NCBI GenBank assembly: GCA_033283165.1
Contig: JAWMQL010000002.1
Span: 434,001-498,000 of the forward strand
DNA from: JAWMQL01 sp033283165
GTDB lineage: Bacteria > Pseudomonadota > Gammaproteobacteria > Pseudomonadales > Halieaceae
Length of the DNA: 64,000 bases
Reading direction: 5' to 3'
In this document: piece after piece, positions 33,648 to 42,007 of the stretch
How positions within the stretch are numbered: position 1 is the stretch's first letter
Layout: every line of letters starts with the position of its first letter
The notes under the pieces: generated by a model
What the model saw: the letters and a program-made list of their open reading frames with translations, nothing else
Told to the model about the DNA's origin: nothing
The model's database searches: none
Made by a program: the position numbers and the translations under genes

Positions 33648-34577
33648 ATGAAGCTCGTCCTGTTCGGTGGCGCGGGCCTGGTGGGCCAGAACCTGGTGGC
33701 GCGGCTGGCCCGGCGCGCGGATCTGGAACTGGTGGTGATCGACAAGCATCGACACAACCTGGCGATCCTGCGCCGCCTGCAGCCGCAGGTAGAGACCATC
33801 GAGGCAGACCTGGCGGAACCGGGCTCATGGCGGGAGGCATTGGCCGGCGCCCGGTCAGCGATCATGCTGCAGGCGCAGATCGGCGCCACGGAAGAGGCGC
33901 CGTTCCGGCGCAACAATGTTACCGCCACCGACCATATCCTCGCGGCCTGCCGCGAATACGGCCTGCCACAACTGATTCACGTCAGCTCCTCGGTGGTCAA
34001 CTCGAAGGCGGACGATTTCTATACCCGCAGCAAGACCGAGCAGGAACAACTGGTACTGGCCAGCGGCCTGCCCTGCATCGTGCTGCGCCCGACCCTGATG
34101 TTCGGCTGGTTCGACCGCAAGCACCTCGGCTGGCTGTCGCGATTCATGCGCCGGGTGCCGGTATTTCCCATCCCCGGTCACGGCCGCTACATGCGCCAGC
34201 CCCTCTACGCCGGGGATTTCTGCAATATCGTGATCAGTGTCCTGGACAGCGGCCGCACCGGCGGCGTGTACGACATCAGCGGCCTGGAGCAGCGGGACTA
34301 CATCGACCTGATTCGCGATATCCGGCGCGTTACCCGTGCCCGCACCGCCATCGTCCGCATCCCCTACGGCCTGTTCCGCGCCCTGCTGGCTACCTGGGCC
34401 CTGTTCGATCGCAACCCGCCGTTCACCACGGCCCAGCTCGAAGCACTGGTTGCGGATGACGAGTTCGAGGTGATCGACTGGCCCGGGGAATTCGGGGTCA
34501 CCCCCACGCCACTGGCCACCGCGCTGGAGGAGACCTTCAACCACCCGGATTACGCCCGCGAGGTACTGGCATTTTGA
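33648..34577 (+). CDS. NAD-dependent epimerase/dehydratase-like atypical SDR, 309 aa
   Basis: The N-terminal Rossmann motif is LFGGAGLVGQNL. HVSSSVVNS carries the Ser and FYTRSKTEQE a Tyr-x3-Lys pair. VLRPTLMFG and RQPLYAGDFCNIVI fit sugar-nucleotide epimerases and NDUFA9-like atypical SDRs. It starts 3 bases after the DprE2-like gene and overlaps the next gene by 4 bases. The substrate is unknown; a sugar linked to the polyprenyl-arabinose pathway is likely from context. Confidence 0.83.
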   Translation: MKLVLFGGAGLVGQNLVARLARRADLELVVIDKHRHNLAILRRLQPQVETIEADLAEPGSWREALAGARSAIMLQAQIGATEEAPFRRNNVTATDHILAACREYGLPQLIHVSSSVVNSKADDFYTRSKTEQEQLVLASGLPCIVLRPTLMFGWFDRKHLGWLSRFMRRVPVFPIPGHGRYMRQPLYAGDFCNIVISVLDSGRTGGVYDISGLEQRDYIDLIRDIRRVTRARTAIVRIPYGLFRALLATWALFDRNPPFTTAQLEALVADDEFEVIDWPGEFGVTPTPLATALEETFNHPDYAREVLAF

Positions 34578-35887
34578 ACGACGGGAAGCAGGCGCCGGTA
34601 GCGGTGGTCGGCGGCGGCCCCATGGGCCTCGCGGTGGCCTACTGGCTGGCCCGGGCAGGTCGCGCGGTGACCGTTTACGAGGCGGGGCCGGTGGTCGGCG
34701 GCATGTCTGCCAGTTTCGACTTCGAGGGTACCGCCATCGAGCGCTACTATCATTTCATCTGCACCCCGGACCGGCCGCTGTTCGAACTGCTCGATGAGCT
34801 GGGTATCGCCGACCGGCTGCGCTGGCGCCGCACCCGCATGGCCTACTACTACCAGGGCCGGGTACATCCCTGGGGCGACCCGGTGGCCCTGCTGCGCTTT
34901 CCCCATCTCTCACCGTGGGAAAAAATCCGCTACGGCCTGTTTGCCCTCGCCGCCACCCGGCGTCGGGACGGCGCCGGGCTGGAACGCCGCAACGCGGTGC
35001 AGTGGTTGCGCAGCTGGCTCGGGGAACGCGCCTACCAGCGCCTGTGGCAGCGCCTGTTTGAACTCAAGTTCTATCACTTCACCGACAACCTGTCCGCGGC
35101 CTGGATCTGGACCCGTATCCGCCGGGTGGGTCGCTCCCGCTACAACCTGCTGCAGGAGAAACTGGGGCACATGGAGGGCGGCAGCGAGGTTATCATGAAT
35201 CGCCTGCAGGAGGAGATCACACGGCTGGGAGGCGAGGTCAGGGTCCTGTCCCGGGTCGACGAGGTGCTGATGGAACAGGGCCGCGTAACCGGCGTACGGG
35301 TGGGCGACGAGACCTTCGCCCACCAGACAGTGGTCAGTACGGTGCCCACGCCCTACGTGTCCGGGCTGATGCCGGGCCTGCCGGAGGACATCCGGGCCCG
35401 CTTCGAGCGTATCAATAACGTCGCGGTGGTCTGCGTTATCGCCAAGCTGACCAGGTCCCTGACCGGCAATTTCTGGCTCAACGTGGTGGACGAGGACATG
35501 GACATCCCGGGCCTGGTGGAATACACCTGCCTCAACCCCCTGGGCGGTGCAGAGCATATCGTCTACGTGCCCTACTACCTGCCCGGGGACCACCCCCTGT
35601 ACCGGGAGCCCGACGAGGTTTTTTTCGAGCGGGTGATACGCTATCTGGCCACGATCAATCCGGCGCTGGCGGCGGAGGACGTCCTCGCGATTCGCGCCTC
35701 CCGCTACCGCCACGCCCAGCCGGTGTGCGAACCGGGGTTCCGCGACAAACTGCCCCCCATCGACCTGCCCGTGGACGGCCTGTACGCAGCCGACACTGCC
35801 TACTACTACCCGGAGGACCGCGGCATTTCCGAAAGTGCCGACCTGGGCCGGCGAATCGCGGAGATGGTGCTGGAGGCGGGCCGGTGA
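34574..35887 (+). CDS. FAD-dependent oxidoreductase, UGM/amine-oxidase-like, 437 aa
   Basis: The FAD-binding motif VVGGGPMGLAVAYWLARAG is followed by VYEAGPVVGGMSASF, the two-glycine pattern of the amine oxidase/UDP-galactopyranose mutase superfamily. The middle is helical (LERRNAVQWLRSWLG), and the C-terminal GLYAADTAYYYPEDRG with SADLGRRIAEMV binds the flavin. Start is TTG 34574 overlapping the upstream TGA. In this cluster a role in furanose sugar formation or redox chemistry on a lipid-linked sugar is plausible, but the sequence is not a close Glf match. Confidence 0.8.
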   Translation: MNDGKQAPVAVVGGGPMGLAVAYWLARAGRAVTVYEAGPVVGGMSASFDFEGTAIERYYHFICTPDRPLFELLDELGIADRLRWRRTRMAYYYQGRVHPWGDPVALLRFPHLSPWEKIRYGLFALAATRRRDGAGLERRNAVQWLRSWLGERAYQRLWQRLFELKFYHFTDNLSAAWIWTRIRRVGRSRYNLLQEKLGHMEGGSEVIMNRLQEEITRLGGEVRVLSRVDEVLMEQGRVTGVRVGDETFAHQTVVSTVPTPYVSGLMPGLPEDIRARFERINNVAVVCVIAKLTRSLTGNFWLNVVDEDMDIPGLVEYTCLNPLGGAEHIVYVPYYLPGDHPLYREPDEVFFERVIRYLATINPALAAEDVLAIRASRYRHAQPVCEPGFRDKLPPIDLPVDGLYAADTAYYYPEDRGISESADLGRRIAEMVLEAGR

Positions 35888-36276
35888 AGACCGGCGAACA
35901 GGTCCTGCGTTTCCTGGCCAGCGGCGGTGTCGCCGCGGGGGTGAACTGGCTCAGCCGCATAGGCTTCAGCCAGTGGCTGGATTATTCCAGCGCAGTGCTG
36001 CTGGCCTATGGCTGCGGCATGCTCACCGCCTACCTGCTGTTCCGGGCCTTCGTGTTCGGCGCCGGACAGCAGCCGCTGGCCCACTCAGTGGCCTACTACA
36101 CCGGCATCAATGCGCTGGGGCTGGCGATCACCTGGGGAGTGAGCATGGGACTGGGGCTGCACCTGTTTCCGTGGCTGGGAATGGACTTCTACCCGCTGGC
36201 AACCGCCCACGCCATCGGGGTCGCGGCGCCCACGGTGACCAGTTACCTTGGCCACCGTTACCTGACCTTCCGCTAG
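35884..36276 (+). CDS. GtrA-family membrane protein, 130 aa
   Basis: Four hydrophobic helices with the GtrA features FLASGGVAAGVNWLSR at the start, SSAVLLAYGCGMLTAYLLFRAFVF in the middle and TSYLGHRYLTFR at the end. GtrA proteins flip or present polyprenyl-linked sugars; in mycobacteria the GtrA protein Rv3789 is encoded beside dprE1 and dprE2. Start is GTG 35884, overlapping the previous TGA. It closes the six-gene cluster. Confidence 0.88.
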   Translation: MKTGEQVLRFLASGGVAAGVNWLSRIGFSQWLDYSSAVLLAYGCGMLTAYLLFRAFVFGAGQQPLAHSVAYYTGINALGLAITWGVSMGLGLHLFPWLGMDFYPLATAHAIGVAAPTVTSYLGHRYLTFR

Positions 36277-36309
36277 TGCCGCATCAGCAGCGGCCGGTAC
36301 GCTTCGGGC

Positions 36310-37497
36310 TCACGCCGCGCTGGGAGCCTGCGCCTCCTGCTCCGCGTGAAACTTGCCGAGCATGCTCTGCTCGTAGGACTGGGCCTCGTCGGTATCCAGG
36401 GGCCGCTCCAGCGCCGCCCAGTCAATATCCCCGTCGGTAGCCAGGTTCTCGAATTCCAGGATACCCAGCTCTTCAAACTGCGGCCGCACCTTGTCGGTGA
36501 GCAGGCCGATACGCTTCAGGTTGGGGACCACCCGCTGGAACAGCAGGTTGCGGAAGGTGGACATGACAAAGCCCTCGAGCACCTGCTTGCGAGCCTCTTC
36601 CACGTCCCAGCCGAAGTGGCGGAACACGTCGGTGGCGACCAGCCGCTCGCGGCTGACCACGCAGGCCTCGTAGGCAAACCGGGCTCGCTCCTCACGCTCT
36701 TCCTCGGACAGGGTCTTGACGAATTCCTCGAGATAATTGACCCCGAAAGTGACGTGCCGCGCCTCGTCCCGGGTGACCAGGTAGACGACGTCCTTCAATA
36801 CCGGGTCCGGGGTGGTTTCACGGGTGGTGTTGAAAGCGGACAGCGCCAGGCCCTCGATCACGATCTGCATGCCGATGAACTTCATGTCCCAGCGCGCGTC
36901 GGTCAGGATCTTGTCGATGATGCTCTTCAGGTGCTGGTTGATCGGGTACATCATCCCGATCCGCTGCTGCAGGTACTTGTTGAACACTTCCACGTGGCGT
37001 GCCTCGTCGAAGGTCTGTGACCCGGCGTACAGCTTGGCGTTCAGGGTGGGCGCACAGGAACACAGCTGGGAGGCGACCAGCAGGGCACCCTGCTCCCCGT
37101 GCAGGAACTGGGACAGGCTCCAGGCATTCATGTGCAGCCAGAATTCATCCTTGCGCTTGTCACTGAGAGCCTGGTAGGGCGGGTAATCGTGCAGGTTCAT
37201 CATCTCCGCGCTGCGCTCTTCGGCGGGCCACGGACGATCCCAGTCGATATCCACCTCGGGGTCCCAGTTCAGCTGCTTGCCCAGGTCGTACAGCTTCTTG
37301 ATACGGTCGTCCTGGACTTTGTAATCCCAGTTGTAGGAGCCGGTCAGCGGTGTGTTGAAAATCTCCGCGATATGGTCCACCTGCTCGGAGGTAAGCAGAT
37401 CCTCCAGATCGGGGTTCTCGCGAGGATAATCCGCTCCGGCATACTGCTGGATCTTGCGGGGGGTATCCGGGGTCCACTGCACTTTCATCCTGGGCAC
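36310..37497 (-). CDS. Diiron ferritin-like protein, possible oxygenase, 395 aa
   Basis: A four-helix carboxylate-bridged diiron protein. Ligands are visible as Glu in LHGEQGALL, FDEARHVE (Glu-x2-His), Glu in IVIEGLALSAF and TRDEARHVTFG (Glu-x2-His). This spacing fits soluble diiron oxygenases and N-oxygenases of the ferritin-like superfamily; it is too long for a ferritin. The last 30 residues look disordered. It is divergent from an AraC regulator (97-base gap) that may control it. The substrate is unknown; fatty acids are one guess given the neighbours. Confidence 0.8.
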   Translation of the reverse strand: MPRMKVQWTPDTPRKIQQYAGADYPRENPDLEDLLTSEQVDHIAEIFNTPLTGSYNWDYKVQDDRIKKLYDLGKQLNWDPEVDIDWDRPWPAEERSAEMMNLHDYPPYQALSDKRKDEFWLHMNAWSLSQFLHGEQGALLVASQLCSCAPTLNAKLYAGSQTFDEARHVEVFNKYLQQRIGMMYPINQHLKSIIDKILTDARWDMKFIGMQIVIEGLALSAFNTTRETTPDPVLKDVVYLVTRDEARHVTFGVNYLEEFVKTLSEEEREERARFAYEACVVSRERLVATDVFRHFGWDVEEARKQVLEGFVMSTFRNLLFQRVVPNLKRIGLLTDKVRPQFEELGILEFENLATDGDIDWAALERPLDTDEAQSYEQSMLGKFHAEQEAQAPSAA

Positions 37498-37560
37498 TCC
37501 AATAAGGTTGGAATTTAACCACTATGGGCCAGTGCCAGGCAGTCAACAAGGTAAAGTCTT

Positions 37561-37578
37561 GTCATTTTACGGTCATTT
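37561..37578. promoter_or_regulatory. Direct repeats in the divergent AraC intergenic region
   Basis: GTCATTT occurs at 37561-37567 and again at 37572-37578, an 11-base period, one helical turn. AraC-type activators with two helix-turn-helix motifs often bind such phased repeats. It lies between the diiron protein gene and the AraC gene, so it could serve both. No experiment is implied. Confidence 0.45.
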
Positions 37579-37594
37579 GTGGCCAAATAGGCCC

Positions 37595-38593
37595 ATGCCA
37601 AAAACCACCACGCCCGCCCAATACGTGCTGATCCTGATCGATCTCGTCGAAAGCGAGGGACACGAGCGCGCGGCGGTGCTGGCGGGCACCAGCCTGGCGG
37701 AGACCGGCGTCGTCGGTATCGGGGCCCGGGTCAGCGAGGAAGACTTCGCCCGCCTGGTCGGCAATGCCTTCGCCCTGACCGGTTGGCCGGACCTGGGCCT
37801 GCGCCTGGGCCTGCGCCTGAATCTGAGCGCCCATGCGGTCCTTGGCCAGGCTTTCATGACCTGCCGCGACCTGGCCCAGGTGATGGAACTGTTCATGAAG
37901 TACTACCACCTGCTGTCTCCCGCCCTGTACCTGGAACAGGAGGTCCACCAGGGGCGCTGCATACTCACCACAGTCAGCACACCGGAGGAAAACCCGGTGC
38001 ATTTCGCCTACGAAATGATGTACGGCGCCTTCCTCAATACCCTGCGGGGCCTGTTGAACAGCGACAGTTTCAGCCTCAACATTGAGGTGCCCTATCCCGC
38101 CCCAGCCCACGCGCAGCGCTATTACGAGGTGTTCGGACCCGGGGTGCTGTTCGAGCGTCCGCGCGGGCGCCTGTCTTTTGACGCGGCGCTGCTGTCGACC
38201 CCTCTGCCCTCCTCCAACCCGGCCCTGCGCAACCTGTACGAGGAGGAGTGCGCCCGCCTGCTGGCCGACCTGGAAGAAGAGGAATCCGTGGCGGTACAGA
38301 CCCTGCGCCTGTTGCGCAAACTGGAGGGCCAGTATCCCCAGATGCCGCAACTGGCCGGTATGCTCAACCTGAGCTCACGGACCTATCGGCGCCGGCTGGA
38401 ACAGGAGGGCTACTCGTTCCAGGAACTGCTGGACCAGGTGCGAACCGAGCACGCCACCCGCTATCTGCAGAATACCCACCTGCCCCTGTCCACCATCGCC
38501 TACCTGGTCGGTTTCAACGATGCCTCCAATTTCCGCCGCGCGTTCGTCAAATGGACGGGGCGCTCGCCGCGGGAAGTTCGCCATGGCACTTAG
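37595..38593 (+). CDS. AraC-family regulator with Arabinose_bd-type N-terminal domain, 332 aa
   Basis: The C-terminal double helix-turn-helix is clear: MPQLAGMLNLSSRTYRRRLEQEG, then LSTIAYLVGFNDASNFRRAFVKWTGRSPREVR. The N-terminal 200 residues (AAVLAGTSLAETG, AHAVLGQAFMTCRDL, FMKYYHLLSP) match the OruR/Arabinose_bd type sensor, usually responding to small organic or fatty acids. ATG 37595 gives the standard start; the open frame extends upstream to 37454 into the divergent gene and is rejected. It overlaps the patatin gene by 11 bases, so the two are coupled. Confidence 0.9.
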   Translation: MPKTTTPAQYVLILIDLVESEGHERAAVLAGTSLAETGVVGIGARVSEEDFARLVGNAFALTGWPDLGLRLGLRLNLSAHAVLGQAFMTCRDLAQVMELFMKYYHLLSPALYLEQEVHQGRCILTTVSTPEENPVHFAYEMMYGAFLNTLRGLLNSDSFSLNIEVPYPAPAHAQRYYEVFGPGVLFERPRGRLSFDAALLSTPLPSSNPALRNLYEEECARLLADLEEEESVAVQTLRLLRKLEGQYPQMPQLAGMLNLSSRTYRRRLEQEGYSFQELLDQVRTEHATRYLQNTHLPLSTIAYLVGFNDASNFRRAFVKWTGRSPREVRHGT

Positions 38594-39662
38594 GGCCCTG
38601 TCTGTCTACGCCGGCAGCCAGGCCGCCCAACGCCTGCGCAGGGAGGGCTGGTCTGCCGATGTCTTCGACCTGTTGCTGGGCGCCTCGGGCGGCCCCAAAT
38701 GGTTTGTGCTGAGCCAACTGGACCGCTGGCTGTTCGGCGACTTTCTGCAGCGGCGCAGCCGGCCGCTGTCGGTACTGGGCTCCTCTATAGGCTCCTGGCG
38801 CCACGCCTGCCTGGCGCAGGACGACCCCGCCGCTGCCATCGCCAGGCTGGAAGACGGCTACCTGCACCAGCGCTACGACAGCGACCGGCCGGGGCCGGCC
38901 GAGGTCAGCACGGTGTCGCTGGCCATCCTGCGGGATGTGTTGGGCGCCGACGGCGCGGCCCGGGTCGCGGACAATCCCCGGTTCCTGTCCCACATCGTCA
39001 CCGCCCGCGGCCGCGGCGCGGCGGCCGCGACTTCACCCCCGCTGCTGGCCACCGGCATGGGCGCCGCGGCCCTGGGTAACACGGTCAGCCGCAAACTGCT
39101 GAAACTGTCCTTCCAGCGGGTGGTGTTCCACAGCGGCAGCGAACCCGCTCCCTGTATGCAGCTGGAAGATTTCCAGACCTGCTACCGCGCCCTGTCGGAG
39201 AACAACGTCGTCGCCGCCCTGCACGCCAGCGGCGCCATTCCCTTCGTTCTCACCGGCGAGCGCGACATCCCCGGGGCACCCCCCGGCCAGTACTGGGACG
39301 GCGGCATCATCGACTACCATTTCGATCTGGGCCAGTACACCGGTGCGGGCCTGATCCTGTACCCGCACTTCCGGGCCAACCTGGTACCGGGCTGGTTCGA
39401 CAAATTCCTGCCCTGGCGAAGGGCGGCCCTGCACCAGGAGGGCAGGCTGGTACTGCTCTGCCCCAGCGAGGAGTTCATAGCCGACCTGCCTTTCGGCAAG
39501 ATCCCCGATCGCAACGACTTTGCCCGCCTGGGTAGCGCGGAACGGGTGCGCTACTGGGAAACCTGCGTGGAACGCTGCAAGGCGCTGGCCGACGAATTTG
39601 CGGAACTGGTCGGCGGCAACAACCCGTTGGCGGGGGTGACGGTATTCGACCCGGCCGGCTGA
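38583..39662 (+). CDS. Patatin-like phospholipase, 359 aa
   Basis: A serine-Asp lipid acyl hydrolase. GASGGPKW is the oxyanion glycine block, GSSIGSWR (about residues 67-74) the nucleophile Ser elbow and YWDGGIIDYH the catalytic Asp (DGG). The elbow reads G-S-S-I-G, one form of G-x-S-x-G. No signal peptide, so cytoplasmic. ATG 38583 lies inside the AraC gene end. The AraC coupling suggests control by a lipid-derived signal. Confidence 0.85.
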   Translation: MALRALSVYAGSQAAQRLRREGWSADVFDLLLGASGGPKWFVLSQLDRWLFGDFLQRRSRPLSVLGSSIGSWRHACLAQDDPAAAIARLEDGYLHQRYDSDRPGPAEVSTVSLAILRDVLGADGAARVADNPRFLSHIVTARGRGAAAATSPPLLATGMGAAALGNTVSRKLLKLSFQRVVFHSGSEPAPCMQLEDFQTCYRALSENNVVAALHASGAIPFVLTGERDIPGAPPGQYWDGGIIDYHFDLGQYTGAGLILYPHFRANLVPGWFDKFLPWRRAALHQEGRLVLLCPSEEFIADLPFGKIPDRNDFARLGSAERVRYWETCVERCKALADEFAELVGGNNPLAGVTVFDPAG

Positions 39663-39702
39663 GCAGAACCCTTCCGACCCAGGTCGCTCAATCCTGGCGG
39701 GG

Positions 39703-40074
39703 CTACTGCCACTGCCGGGCATCCATGCATTTATCGGAGAGGATCTTGCTCCCCTCGTGCTCCGCCTCGAAGAGCACCCCGGCGCAGCTGCCCACCACCT
39801 GGCCCCAGCGGTTGCCGTCGCCGGGCTGCCTGAGAACGTCCGGAATCCGACGCTCGTACTGGGCCAGGCAATCGGCCGTAAACCGGGTGGCAGACTCATT
39901 GCACTGACTCGGCGACAGCCTGAAACAGCTGCGGAAATAGCCATCGTCCTTGCAGAACAGGGACGGCACCAGACTTTCCATATGCGCGCTCCAGGCGTCG
40001 CGCGGTACTTCCTGCGAATACACCGGGCTGGCAAGACCCGGCAACAGACAGAGCGCCACCACAGCGTATCTCAT
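39703..40074 (-). CDS. Secreted Cys-containing protein, 123 aa, function unknown
   Basis: A signal peptide (MRYAVVALCLLPGLASPVYS) leaves a mature protein of about 103 residues with six Cys (in LFCKDD, RSCFRL, SQCNES, ADCLAQ, GSCAGV, DKCMDA), consistent with three disulfides. No family recognised. The sequence CFRLSPSQCNESATRFTADC may be a helical hairpin held by disulfides. It is convergent with the patatin gene and separate from LysE. Confidence 0.7.
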   Translation of the reverse strand: MRYAVVALCLLPGLASPVYSQEVPRDAWSAHMESLVPSLFCKDDGYFRSCFRLSPSQCNESATRFTADCLAQYERRIPDVLRQPGDGNRWGQVVGSCAGVLFEAEHEGSKILSDKCMDARQWQ

Positions 40075-40119
40075 ACCGACACCTTTTCCTTCCGAACCCT
40101 GACAACCATAGCCCGGATT

Positions 40120-40761
40120 TCAGTCCTTCGCCGCAAACTCAGTGGCCAGCAACCAGGTTCCGAGGCCGACCAGGATGGACGCGGACACCCGCTCCTGTAC
40201 CCGCAGGGCCCCCGGATGCTCGCCCAGCCAGGCGGCCAACCGGGCTGTCGACAGCGCCACCAGTATGTCGCAGGGCATCGCGGTCAGGGTGACGATCAGG
40301 CCCAGCAGCAGCATCTGGGGCGCCACCGGACCGGCGGCCGGATTCACGAACTGGGGCAGCAGGGCGAGGAAGAACAGCGCGGTTTTCGGGTTGGTAAGCT
40401 CCACCAGCAGGCTCTCGCGGAAAATCTTCCCGGGGGAGCGTGCCGACACCCGCGGCGCCTGGCCCGGTAATGCCGGCTCCGCACGCCAGTAACCGATACC
40501 GAGATAGACCAGGTACAGGGCACCCAGGACCCTGACCGCTGTGTAGGTAACCGGCGAATATTCGAAGATCGCCGCCAGGCCGAGCACCGCTGCCAGCACG
40601 TGGACCAGGCTGCCCGCTGCCAGCCCGGCGGTGGCGACCAGGCCAGCCGGCGCTCCCTGGGCCAGGGACCGGGCCATCACATACAGGTTGGAGGGGCCCG
40701 GCGACAGGTTCATCACCAGGGCCGCGAGGGTAAAGGCCAGCAGGACTTCCGGCGAGGGCAT
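40120..40761 (-). CDS. LysE-family amino-acid exporter, 213 aa
   Basis: A six-helix inner-membrane exporter. LVMNLSPGPSNLYVMARSLAQGAPAGLVATAGLAAGSLVHVLAA shows the conserved family start with the PGP motif, and ELTNPKTALFFLALLPQFVNP is the second hallmark block. RhtB-type exporters move homoserine, lysine or similar compounds; the substrate here is not determined. The PHA-system gene lies 5 bases upstream on the same strand. Confidence 0.9.
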   Translation of the reverse strand: MPSPEVLLAFTLAALVMNLSPGPSNLYVMARSLAQGAPAGLVATAGLAAGSLVHVLAAVLGLAAIFEYSPVTYTAVRVLGALYLVYLGIGYWRAEPALPGQAPRVSARSPGKIFRESLLVELTNPKTALFFLALLPQFVNPAAGPVAPQMLLLGLIVTLTAMPCDILVALSTARLAAWLGEHPGALRVQERVSASILVGLGTWLLATEFAAKD

Positions 40762-40766
40762 CGAAT

Positions 40767-41045
40767 CTAGCTGATATGTTCTTCCAGGTAACGCTGTACT
40801 TCCTGCTCCAGTACCGAGGAGAACGCCGAGGCCAGCAAGCCCAACTGCACCGACACGTCCACCCTGTCGTCACCGATGCTGAGCCGGCCATCGACGCCGG
40901 CGCCCTTGATCCGCACCTCGTCGTCTGACACCCAGCGTGCCCGGACACCGTGTTTACGCTCCAGGGATCGCGCCAGGCCCTGCGCCGCTTCGCGCAACTC
41001 GTCCTTGCACATGTTGTGGGATTTGCTCAGCCGAAACCTTGCCAC
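40767..41045 (-). CDS. Polyhydroxyalkanoic acid system family protein, 92 aa
   Basis: A small protein of the PHA granule/PHA-system family: RFRLSKSHNMCKDELREAAQGLARSLERKHG, then DGRLSIGDDRVDVSVQLGLLASAFSSVLEQEVQRYLEE. The family is found near polyester genes; its role is not established. GAGGT upstream fits GTG 41045 with 6-base spacing; GTG 41051 is the alternative. It supports the presence of a PHA system, as does the phasin cluster at 47.7-49.7 kb. Confidence 0.8.
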   Translation of the reverse strand: MARFRLSKSHNMCKDELREAAQGLARSLERKHGVRARWVSDDEVRIKGAGVDGRLSIGDDRVDVSVQLGLLASAFSSVLEQEVQRYLEEHIS

Positions 41046-41083
41046 CGACACACCTCGATCGCTTCTTATACAGCCAGTATAGG

Positions 41084-41959
41084 TCAGGCGGCACCGCGCC
41101 GCATTACCAGCCAATTACCGCACAGGACCAGGCACAGGCCGGCGGAAGCGGACCAGGTCCAGCTGTAACCTTCCACCGCGGTGGAGATGGCCAGGGCGAC
41201 GATGGGGAACAGCAGGGAGGTGTAGGCAGCCCGGTCGGCGCCGATCTCGCCCAGCAGGGTGATATAGGCCCAGAAGGCCACCACCGAGCCGAACAGGGAC
41301 AGGTAGACCAGTGACACCAGGTAGGGCGCGTGCCAGTCGACGGTAACCGGGTAACCCAGTACCAGGGCGGCGAGATACAGGGTCAAGGACCCGTATACCA
41401 TGCCCCAGCCGTTGCACAGCAGTACCGGAATCGCACGGCGCTGGTTGCGCACCGCCAGCAGGTTGCCGATGGAGGCCATACAGGTACCCGCCAGGCACAG
41501 CAGCAGGGCGCGGAAATTGGCGTCACTGAGATCCAGGGCTTCCAGCTCGGGCAGGAATACGCCCACCATGCCCAGCAGGCCGACGGCGCCACCCAGTCCC
41601 ACCATCCAGCTCGCCGACAAGCCGAGGAACAGTGCCCCGCCGAGCATGTTGAGGATCACCATGGTGGAAAACACCACCGCGACCAGACCGGTGGTGAGCT
41701 GTGCACTGGCGGTATAGATGAACAGGTAGTTGATGCAGAACAGGCACATGCCCTGCAAGAACAGAAACACATGGTCGATCAGCGGCAGGCGCCGCAGCTG
41801 TCGCCGCAGTACCAGGTACAGGAAGATCAGGGCGGCCGCCAGCAGGAAGCGGTGGCCGATGGACACCAGGGGCGCCACGGTACCCAGCTGGTACTTGATG
41901 GCAATCCAGGTGGAGCCCCAGATCAACACGGTCAGGATGTACAGTGCAGTATTGCTCAC
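41084..41959 (-). CDS. EamA/DMT-family transporter, 291 aa
   Basis: Ten hydrophobic helices arranged as two EamA repeats. The first has the family start ILTVLIWGSTWIAIKYQ and the second AVRNQRRAIPVLLCNGWGMVYG. Start is GTG 41959 with GGAG 8 bases upstream; the frame is open to 42004 but only through a TTG. Substrate unknown; these proteins export metabolites. Ends 38 bases before the PHA-system gene. Confidence 0.88.
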   Translation of the reverse strand: MSNTALYILTVLIWGSTWIAIKYQLGTVAPLVSIGHRFLLAAALIFLYLVLRRQLRRLPLIDHVFLFLQGMCLFCINYLFIYTASAQLTTGLVAVVFSTMVILNMLGGALFLGLSASWMVGLGGAVGLLGMVGVFLPELEALDLSDANFRALLLCLAGTCMASIGNLLAVRNQRRAIPVLLCNGWGMVYGSLTLYLAALVLGYPVTVDWHAPYLVSLVYLSLFGSVVAFWAYITLLGEIGADRAAYTSLLFPIVALAISTAVEGYSWTWSASAGLCLVLCGNWLVMRRGAA

Positions 41960-42007
41960 CCCGCCCACTCCGACAAAGACACCAATGTACCCGAGTGCGG
42001 TCAAAGC

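Noticed and set aside
34574..35887. Naming the flavoprotein as UDP-galactopyranose mutase (glf)
   Set aside because: The flavin motifs fit the superfamily, but the characteristic Glf substrate residues are not recognisable by eye.
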